This document shows positions 63,458-64,000 of a DNA stretch of 64,000 nt, one piece after another. Positions within the stretch are counted from its first letter, which is position 1, and every line of letters starts with the position of its first letter. The notes below the pieces were generated by a model. That model did no database searches, had not been told where the DNA came from, and was given only the letters and a program-made list of their open reading frames with translations. This DNA comes from Paraspadella gotoi. Its lineage: Eukaryota; Chaetognatha. Made by a program: the position numbers and the translations under genes. The stretch spans positions 19,868,115-19,932,114 of the forward strand of contig CM119263.1 in assembly GCA_051294375.1 (NCBI GenBank), read 5' to 3'.

Positions 63458-64000
63458 ATGACGTCTCTTCGCCAAACGCCATTAACCTGTTCCGGTCACA
63501 CGAGACCTATTACGAATCTCTCCTTCAGCGAAATTACTGAGCATGGTTATTTCTTGATATCAGCCTGCAAAGATGGAAAACCCATGCTACGACAGGTGAG
63601 TACAATTGAAATACATCAATTAATCTGGTTCATTGTGATTTCTTAGTCCCTGACGAGATTTTTAGTAAGCCCAGTTTGTTTGTGTTGTTGTTTTTGTTAA
63701 GTTTAGTCACTTGCGTTATTATAACAAGTTTCGTAAATAATTAGATAAATTAAAATTATTGATTTCAAATATATTTTGTAATTACATTGTGTACCCAGGG
63801 CGACACCGGAGATTGGATAGGGACTTTCGAGGGACACAAAGGCGCAGTTTGGTCGTCAGCTCTCAACCGTGACGCCACTAAAGCGGCAACAGGTCAGGCG
63901 TCAGTTTGATCTGGTTTCAACGAGATAAATATTTTTAAATTTTTTTCCCTCTCTCCCGAATGTAATCCAGGAGCGGCGGACTTTTCTGTGAAGCTTTGGG
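63458..64000 (+). CDS. STRAP: Serine-threonine kinase receptor-associated protein (STRAP/UNRIP), WD40 scaffold, 5' part
   Basis: Three exons are visible: 63458-63595, 63799-63892 and 63971 to the window edge, with the phase kept at each join. The protein begins [18 protein letters not shown] and continues [35 protein letters not shown] and AADFSVKLW. These match the first one and a half WD40 blades of STRAP almost residue for residue. STRAP is a seven-bladed beta-propeller known in vertebrates as UNR-interacting protein: it belongs to the SMN complex that assembles snRNPs and binds TGF-beta receptors and Smad7. The gene is cut by the window end, so about 250 residues are missing. The ATG at 63458 is preferred; the ATG at 63451 is out of frame. 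The upstream zinc-finger stop is only 211 bp away. Confidence 0.94.

Overview
The window is nuclear DNA from an animal, most likely an invertebrate. The evidence is spliced genes with GT-AG introns of about 70 bp to 4.9 kb, three families of tRNA-derived SINE-like repeats, very many (GA)n/(CT)n arrays, and metazoan genes: a PDE1-type cyclic nucleotide phosphodiesterase, STRAP, and a secreted fibrinogen-domain protein with a Thr-rich stalk. A lophotrochozoan or other non-vertebrate would fit, but nothing seen fixes the phylum. No prokaryotic operon, CRISPR array, rRNA or convincing functional tRNA gene was found.

Positions 1-38,800 contain almost no protein-coding sequence and form a mosaic of giant inverted and direct duplications. 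Segment A (1-3,430) is followed by a noisy centre and an inverted A (7,235-10,041). Segment B (10,041-15,112) is followed by an inverted B (15,400-20,545), and A recurs directly at 20,546-23,990. Together, inverted A + B | inverted B + A make one palindrome with arms of about 8 kb centred near 15.25 kb. Segment C (24,000-28,191) faces its inverted copy (31,740-35,490) across a repeat-rich spacer. A further copy of the first 3.3 kb of inverted B lies at 35,495-38,803, after which the sequence is single-copy. Copies differ mainly by one-base insertions and deletions, and N gaps fall in (GA)n arrays. This looks at least partly like fold-back or unpolished long-read assembly, but real nested inverted duplication cannot be excluded. 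CpG-rich blocks in the arms carry short ATG-plus-splice-donor segments that may be first exons.

Positions 38,800-64,000 are normal gene-bearing sequence, all four genes on the + strand. They are a PDE1-like gene lacking its 5' exons (42,485-52,278; eight coding exons in phase, one with a GC donor), a fibrinogen-related secreted protein (53,951-58,006; eight exons), an unrecognised C2H2 zinc-finger protein with SUMO-type motifs and a perfect 24-bp coding repeat (59,601-63,246; four exons), and the 5' end of STRAP (63,458 to the window end). The zinc-finger stop and the STRAP start are only 211 bp apart. The genes share no obvious pathway: cyclic-nucleotide signalling, extracellular recognition, nuclear regulation, and a WD40 scaffold known from SMN-complex and TGF-beta biology.
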